Origin: JBLHKS01 sp047620505
GTDB taxonomy: Bacteria; Verrucomicrobiota; Verrucomicrobiia; Verrucomicrobiales; DEV007
Direction: 5' to 3'
NCBI GenBank assembly: GCA_047620505.1
Contig: JBLHKS010000081.1
Location: 1-27,908 of the forward strand
Length of the DNA stretch: 27,908 nucleotides
Part shown: in pieces, positions 24,056-27,908 of the stretch
How the letters are laid out: the number at the start of each line of letters is the position of its first letter
How positions within the stretch are numbered: the stretch's first letter is position 1
Made by a program: the position numbers and the translations under genes
The notes under the pieces: model-generated
What the model was told of the DNA's origin: nothing
The model's input: the letters and a program-made list of their open reading frames with translations, nothing else
Databases searched by the model: none

Positions 24056-24958
24056 ATGGCTTCCAACATGCAAAAACTCTGGATCATCGTCGCGCTTCTT
24101 TGCCCTGTTTACCTAGCCAACACGGCATTCGCGCAGGAGAAAACTGAAGAGTCGTTCATTCCCAATTATGCTGTCGCCAACAGCTACTTCAGTTGGAGCG
24201 ACAGCGCTGATTTCTCGAACAAATCCGGCTCCGTATCGCAGCAGGAAGCCGGCATCGAAGCCAACGTGCCGCTTTTCACCACGGAGAAATTTCGCGTCAC
24301 CGGCGGGGTCAAGTATCGCTGGAATCAGCTGGATTTCACCGGTGCGGCGTTCCCTCTCGAATCGCAAAGCTTCGAGCTTCACCGGGTCGATCTGCCAATC
24401 AATGTGTGGGCGGATGTGAATGATCGCTGGAAGCTCTGGGTCCGCCTGCAGCCGGGCGTGTATTCCGATTTCGAAGACGTCAGTTCCGACGATTTCATCC
24501 TGACGTCTCTGGCGCTGCTGTCGTATCGCTGGTCGGATTCCGTGAAGGTGGCGTTCGGCGGGTTCTACTCAAAAGACCTCGGCGAAGAGCGTGCTTTGCC
24601 TGCGCTGGGATTGATCATCGAGCCGTCCCCGCACTGGTCCCTCGCGCTGACGTTTCCGCGCGTGGAGTTGGCCTACTCGCCGAACGAAGACTGGCTTTTC
24701 ACGGGGCGCGCGGTGCTCAGCGGCGCGGGATGGAACATCACCGATCCTCAAGGAAATGGCGCGGATGTTGATCTCAATTATCGCGCCGTGAGCGCGGGGA
24801 TCGGAATCGATCACCGACTCAATGGTCCTTGGTGGGCTTACCTCGATGCTGGCGTGCAGCTGGCGCAGGAGATCGAGATCGAAGGCAACGGCTACGACTT
24901 CACCGAGGAGTTGGACCCGTCCCTTTTCGTGAGCGCTGGCATCAGACTGCGGTTCTGA
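24056..24958 (+). CDS. Outer-membrane beta-barrel protein (DUF6268-like)
   Basis: About 300 aa. ATG 24056 or 24068 precedes a Sec signal (MQKLWIIVALLCPVYLANTA, cleavage near AFAQ); the frame is open to 23984 but without a signal. The mature part alternates amphipathic strands and aromatic girdle residues (VTGGVKYRWNQLDFTG, LWVRLQPGVYSDFEDV, VKVAFGGFYSKDLGEE) and ends in LFVSAGIRLRF, with the terminal aromatic residue typical of barrels inserted by BamA. The family name is from memory and tentative. It follows the sulfatase remnant on the same strand and converges with the metallopeptidase 28 bp away. No terminator hairpin is visible between them. Confidence 0.75.
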   Translation: MASNMQKLWIIVALLCPVYLANTAFAQEKTEESFIPNYAVANSYFSWSDSADFSNKSGSVSQQEAGIEANVPLFTTEKFRVTGGVKYRWNQLDFTGAAFPLESQSFELHRVDLPINVWADVNDRWKLWVRLQPGVYSDFEDVSSDDFILTSLALLSYRWSDSVKVAFGGFYSKDLGEERALPALGLIIEPSPHWSLALTFPRVELAYSPNEDWLFTGRAVLSGAGWNITDPQGNGADVDLNYRAVSAGIGIDHRLNGPWWAYLDAGVQLAQEIEIEGNGYDFTEELDPSLFVSAGIRLRF

Positions 24959-24986
24959 TCAGTAACGCGCACGTTGTCGAAGTCAT

Positions 24987-25727
24987 TCACTCCAACGGGC
25001 CCCAGATTTCCATCATCAGATCATACAGGACGGGGTCGTGATCTTTTAGTTCCGCCTTCACGAAAGGGTAGAAGTCATTGCGGTAGAAGTAAGCCTCGGT
25101 TCCTTCGGCGAAGTATTCTTTGTGATTCGTCGCGGCGTAGGCCCGGACCAGCTTCCCGTCATAGAGTTGCACTTTATCATAAAGACCGGCTTCCATCGCC
25201 TTTTCGTAAGCCGCTATAATACGAGGATCGTCGAAGCCGAGTATTTGATCGTGATAGGAATGGGCCAACTCATGCAGGATCACGGCGGGGTGCTTGACCA
25301 TGTGATGTCGCTCCAGAAGCGACGCCGCCCGCGTGACGTGGACCTTCTTCGCGAGCCGGGGATCGTAGCCGCGCTCGGTGAGCCACCCAACGCCGGGATG
25401 ATACGGCCCCGGCTCCACGTTGAGTTTGGGATGGTCGTGTTCAATCCAGATCTCCAGTTTGCGCATCTCTTCAAGGCGTTCTTCGTGCATCAGGATGGCG
25501 ATACGCTGGAGGTGATTGGCAAGCATCTTCAGCGCCCGGCCTCCCTCTTCAGCGTGCTCGCCTTCGAGCATCTTCGGGTCGATGTGAACGGTCCAGCCTT
25601 CGATGTCCTTGATGACGGGATCGAAGTGGGAGGGGTTCGGCTGTTCAGGATCCTGCGCGAAGAGGGCGGCAAACGTTATCAATATAGCGGCCATCAGTAG
25701 CGAGACCGAAAGTGCGGGGCGTTTCAT
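24987..25727 (-). CDS. Exported HELAH zinc metallopeptidase
   Basis: 246 aa. Sec signal at residues 1-24. The zinc motif HELAH (152-156, in AVILHELAHSYHDQ) is followed about 50 residues later by NHKEYFAEGTEAYF (about 201-214), whose Glu is the likely third ligand as in gluzincin-type peptidases with a ligand helix. The region before it (EIWIEHDHPKLNVEPGPYHP) forms the upstream sheet. Such proteins are frequent next to DUF1552/DUF1592 genes in PVC bacteria, but their substrates are unknown. The ATG lies 12 bp after the DUF1552 stop, so it is part of the locus 3 operon. Confidence 0.85.
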   Translation of the reverse strand: MKRPALSVSLLMAAILITFAALFAQDPEQPNPSHFDPVIKDIEGWTVHIDPKMLEGEHAEEGGRALKMLANHLQRIAILMHEERLEEMRKLEIWIEHDHPKLNVEPGPYHPGVGWLTERGYDPRLAKKVHVTRAASLLERHHMVKHPAVILHELAHSYHDQILGFDDPRIIAAYEKAMEAGLYDKVQLYDGKLVRAYAATNHKEYFAEGTEAYFYRNDFYPFVKAELKDHDPVLYDLMMEIWGPLE

Positions 25728-25739
25728 TCTCGAATAGCT

Positions 25740-27173
25740 TTAGACCATTAGCTCGGCCAACGGCCCCGATAGCTCGAGATCCTTGAGATTGGCATCCGGT
25801 TGCCCGAACGTTTCCGGCGCTTCGATTCCGGCGGCGTGCATCAGGGACAGATAAAGATTGGCGATGGTGCGATGGCCGCCTTCCCGATACTTCGGATACT
25901 CGATGTAGCGGCCCATCTTCAGATTGCCCGCCATTCCGCCGAGCAGAACAAACGGCCAATCCGCCATCCCGCCATGATGATCGCCGCCGGAGCAGGCCAT
26001 GTAAACGATCAGCGTATTGTCGAGCATCGATCCATTTCCTTCCGGAATGCTGTCGAGCTTCTTCGCCATGTTTGCGATCTGTTTCAGATGCAGCTTTTCG
26101 ATCTCCATCCGCGCTTGATGTCCGGTCCAGCCGTTGGACGCGGTGTTTTCCTGCAGGTGGCCGATGGAGTGGACGGAATTCGAGAGGCCGAGCTCCGAAT
26201 ACTTCACGCCCATCGTGTCCGGACGCAGCGTGATCACATTCGTCAGGCCGGCGACCAGAGCGGCCGAGGCGATTTCAAAGTGCGATTCGATTCGCGCGGA
26301 TGGCGCCATTGAATTGTAGCGATCGGATAGTTTCGGCGCGTGCTCCTGAATCTGGTCCGTTAGAGCTGCTTTCTTTTCTTCGATCTTTCGCAGCGAATCG
26401 AACGAATCCATATAAAGAGCGAAGCGTTCCTTGTCGTCACCGGATAGTTGCCTTCCGACGCGTCGCGCGTCCTCGGTCAGGAAATCCATAAGGTTGCCGT
26501 TGAGGGCGAGTTTCTTTTCCAGTTGCTCGGGGCTTGCGACGGCAGCGCCGAAGAGTTCGAGAAATGCTTTTCGCGGCGAACCCTGATAGGCAACCGGCTT
26601 TGCGGCTCCGTAGGCTGAAAGGTTCGGATAGCAGTAGGTATCTTCCGGCTTCCATCCGGTCTCCAGCAAACGCCCGTTCATCGCCATCCCGTACATCGGA
26701 TAAGGTCCGGTGGAAAGATGCTGCCCGAGCAGACAATCCAGTGTCGGCGCAATGGCGACCTTTTCGGAATCGTGGCAGGAAAGAGCGCCGAAACCCGTGG
26801 TGTGATCGCCCCGGAAACCGACTCCTGACAGGCTTTGTATGATCGTCAGGCGGTCTTTGAGCGAATCGAGCGCGTTGAGTTTCTCCGGCAGCTGCTGGTC
26901 GGCGAGGGGGGCGTCGACCAGTGGCCCGAGGCGTCGCGCGCTATTGCCGAGCTTCTTTCCGTCGTCCGGATTAATGTAGCGATTTTCGAGGCCGTCGGGG
27001 ACGAGATTGAACTTGTCGATTCCGGATGCTTTCACCACGAAGACGAATCGTTTGGGCAACGCCGCTTCGTCTCCAGCTGCGTGGACGCGAACGGAATTCA
27101 GAAACGGCACCATCGCGAGAGAACTGCCGCCGAGCGAGAGGTTTCGAAGGAATTGTCGTCTTTTGGTGGTCAT
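25740..27173 (-). CDS. DUF1552 family Tat-exported protein, locus 3
   Basis: 477 aa. Twin-arginine signal TKRRQFLRNLSLGGSSLAMV. Further DUF1552-type segments are LPKRFVFVVKASGIDKFNLV, TIIQSLSGVGFRGDHTTGFG, SMLDNTLIVYMACSGGDHHG and LYLSLMHAAGIEAPETFGQP. It is of the same branch as the locus 1 protein. ATG 27173 lies 12 bp after the stop of the broken DUF1592 gene. Its own frame is intact. With its usual partner inactivated it may be an orphan, or may work with the locus 1 DUF1592 protein. Confidence 0.9.
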   Translation of the reverse strand: MTTKRRQFLRNLSLGGSSLAMVPFLNSVRVHAAGDEAALPKRFVFVVKASGIDKFNLVPDGLENRYINPDDGKKLGNSARRLGPLVDAPLADQQLPEKLNALDSLKDRLTIIQSLSGVGFRGDHTTGFGALSCHDSEKVAIAPTLDCLLGQHLSTGPYPMYGMAMNGRLLETGWKPEDTYCYPNLSAYGAAKPVAYQGSPRKAFLELFGAAVASPEQLEKKLALNGNLMDFLTEDARRVGRQLSGDDKERFALYMDSFDSLRKIEEKKAALTDQIQEHAPKLSDRYNSMAPSARIESHFEIASAALVAGLTNVITLRPDTMGVKYSELGLSNSVHSIGHLQENTASNGWTGHQARMEIEKLHLKQIANMAKKLDSIPEGNGSMLDNTLIVYMACSGGDHHGGMADWPFVLLGGMAGNLKMGRYIEYPKYREGGHRTIANLYLSLMHAAGIEAPETFGQPDANLKDLELSGPLAELMV

Positions 27174-27185
27174 GAAATCGTGCAG

Positions 27186-27857
27186 TTATCGTCGGTATAA
27201 AAAGGAATCTGAACTCAATAAAGATACAACGAGCGCTTTAAAACTGCCGCCGTTATCGACATAGGCTCGCTCGGCTTCGATCAACGTTTTTGAATCACTA
27301 AGCATCTCATTTCGGCCCATCAAATAGCGGAACAAATGCCGAATGAACGACTGGCGCGCACGGTCCGAATGTCCTAACCGATGCATCATCTCGATCGCGT
27401 CCTTGACTTCGCCATCGATCTCGGGATCGCCTTAGAACGCAATCGCTCCGGATGCGTCGATCTCGCGGGTCGTGAGCTTGCCCTCTTTCAACTTCCGATC
27501 GAATTCACCGTCGCGCCGCGTGTAGATTTCGCCGTTTTCGTCAAAATAGACCTGCGTTCGATATCGGCCCCAATCGTCGAACACCTCGAACGGCTCGCCG
27601 AGCGGATTCATCTTGCGATGACACTTCCAGCAACGCTCGGCCCGTAGCGGCTCCATCCGTTCTCTAAGTGTTTTGTGAGGATCGGTCGGCACGGCCGCGT
27701 CGACATCCGGCGGCACATCGCCGAGCACGCCTGCAAGCAACCGCTCATAAACCCAGATCCCGCGATGAATCGGATCGTTATCTTCATTCAGCGAATACGC
27801 CGCCAACCACGCTGGATGCGTTAACAAACCACGGCTCTTCAGGGATTTTCGTGGCAA
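27186..27857 (-). pseudogene. C-terminal DUF1588/DUF1585 remnant of a DUF1592 gene, locus 3
   Basis: The minus strand reads RGLLTHPAWLAAYSLNEDND, RCWKCHRKMNPLGEPFEVFD, then a TAA stop at 27434-27432, and in the same frame GDPEIDGEVKDAIEMMHRLG and RQSFIRHLFRYLMGRN. Alignment by eye with the locus 1 copy (GHLEGTQDPSLDGDLKDAID) shows the stop replaces a single residue, so it is a nonsense change, not a frameshift. Upstream, similarity ends near 27850, and an in-frame TAG (27860-27858) precedes the only start-like codon (TTG 27857). The haem-type CWKCH is retained. The gene would need about 800 more residues upstream, of which none is visible in the remaining 50 bases. Confidence 0.85.
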
Positions 27858-27908
27858 CTATCTAACGGAAAGAGATCTAACTTTGCGCAGAAAAACATGA
27901 TTCGAATG
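27858..27908. other. Unidentified DNA at the right edge, beyond the DUF1592 break
   Basis: The last 51 bases have lower GC than the neighbouring gene and no resemblance to the expected upstream part of DUF1592 (which would read like FSKANWHWSPDQPMKVPN). This may be the end of an insertion or another rearrangement junction. Too little sequence is present to decide. Confidence 0.4.

Noticed and set aside
27870..27908. tRNA T-arm-like GATTCGAATG at the right edge, suggesting a tRNA attachment site.
   Set aside because: No paired stem, no anticodon arm and too little sequence; only a chance resemblance.

Overview
The window looks like accessory DNA from a PVC-group bacterium, most likely Verrucomicrobiota with Planctomycetota as the alternative. 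The main evidence is three separate loci that pair a DUF1592/DUF1588/DUF1585 cytochrome-like protein with a DUF1552 twin-arginine protein. Supporting evidence is a sulfatase, a sialate O-acetylesterase, a neutral-ceramidase-like protein, a XylR-type regulator remnant, GC-rich DNA and the near absence of Shine-Dalgarno sequences. I see no rRNA, tRNA, CRISPR array, transposase or phage gene.

Layout. 1-1.9 kb: damaged plus-strand membrane-protein genes carrying two microsatellites (16 x 8 bp at the left edge, about 24 x 7 bp at 1277-1446), with a truncated FHA-domain gene on the minus strand between them. 1.9-6.4 kb: locus 1, DUF1592 then DUF1552 (minus). 6.8-7.9 kb: a DUF457/YdjM membrane protein. 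8.1-9.2 kb: a 5'-truncated photolyase-related gene joined to a 5'-truncated sialate O-acetylesterase gene. 9.5-10.9 kb: an intact ceramidase-like protein. 11.2-11.9 kb: two small lipoproteins, one only 43 aa. 11.9-12.7 kb: remnants of a response regulator, a TpsB outer-membrane transporter and a XylR-type regulator packed into 0.8 kb. 12.75-22.4 kb: a long minus-strand run in the order CIA30-FAS1-FAS1 protein, EF-hand protein, TspO, DUF1592, DUF1552, SGNH hydrolase, sialate O-acetylesterase. 22.5-24.0 kb: a sulfatase pseudogene that has lost its catalytic cysteine. 24.0-25.0 kb: an outer-membrane barrel protein. 25.0-27.9 kb: locus 3 (minus), a broken DUF1592 gene, DUF1552 and a HELAH metallopeptidase.

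How the genes may work together. Most intact products carry Sec, Tat or lipoprotein signals, so this is a cell-envelope region. The DUF1592 proteins have CxxCH haem-type motifs at both ends and are coupled to Tat-exported DUF1552 partners. In locus 2 these partners sit with an SGNH hydrolase and an acetylesterase, which suggests handling of acetylated or sulfated polymers in the periplasm. The biochemical role of the DUF1552/DUF1592 pair is not established, so this is inference.

The most unusual signals are: (i) a near-palindromic 12-mer, CAGCARCTGCYG, present at ten exact and three one-mismatch sites, in all three reading frames of unrelated genes; (ii) two microsatellites inside coding sequence, one of which separates a membrane protein from what looks like its real C-terminus in another frame; (iii) three junctions with the same geometry, each joining two unrelated genes back to back at their missing 5' ends.
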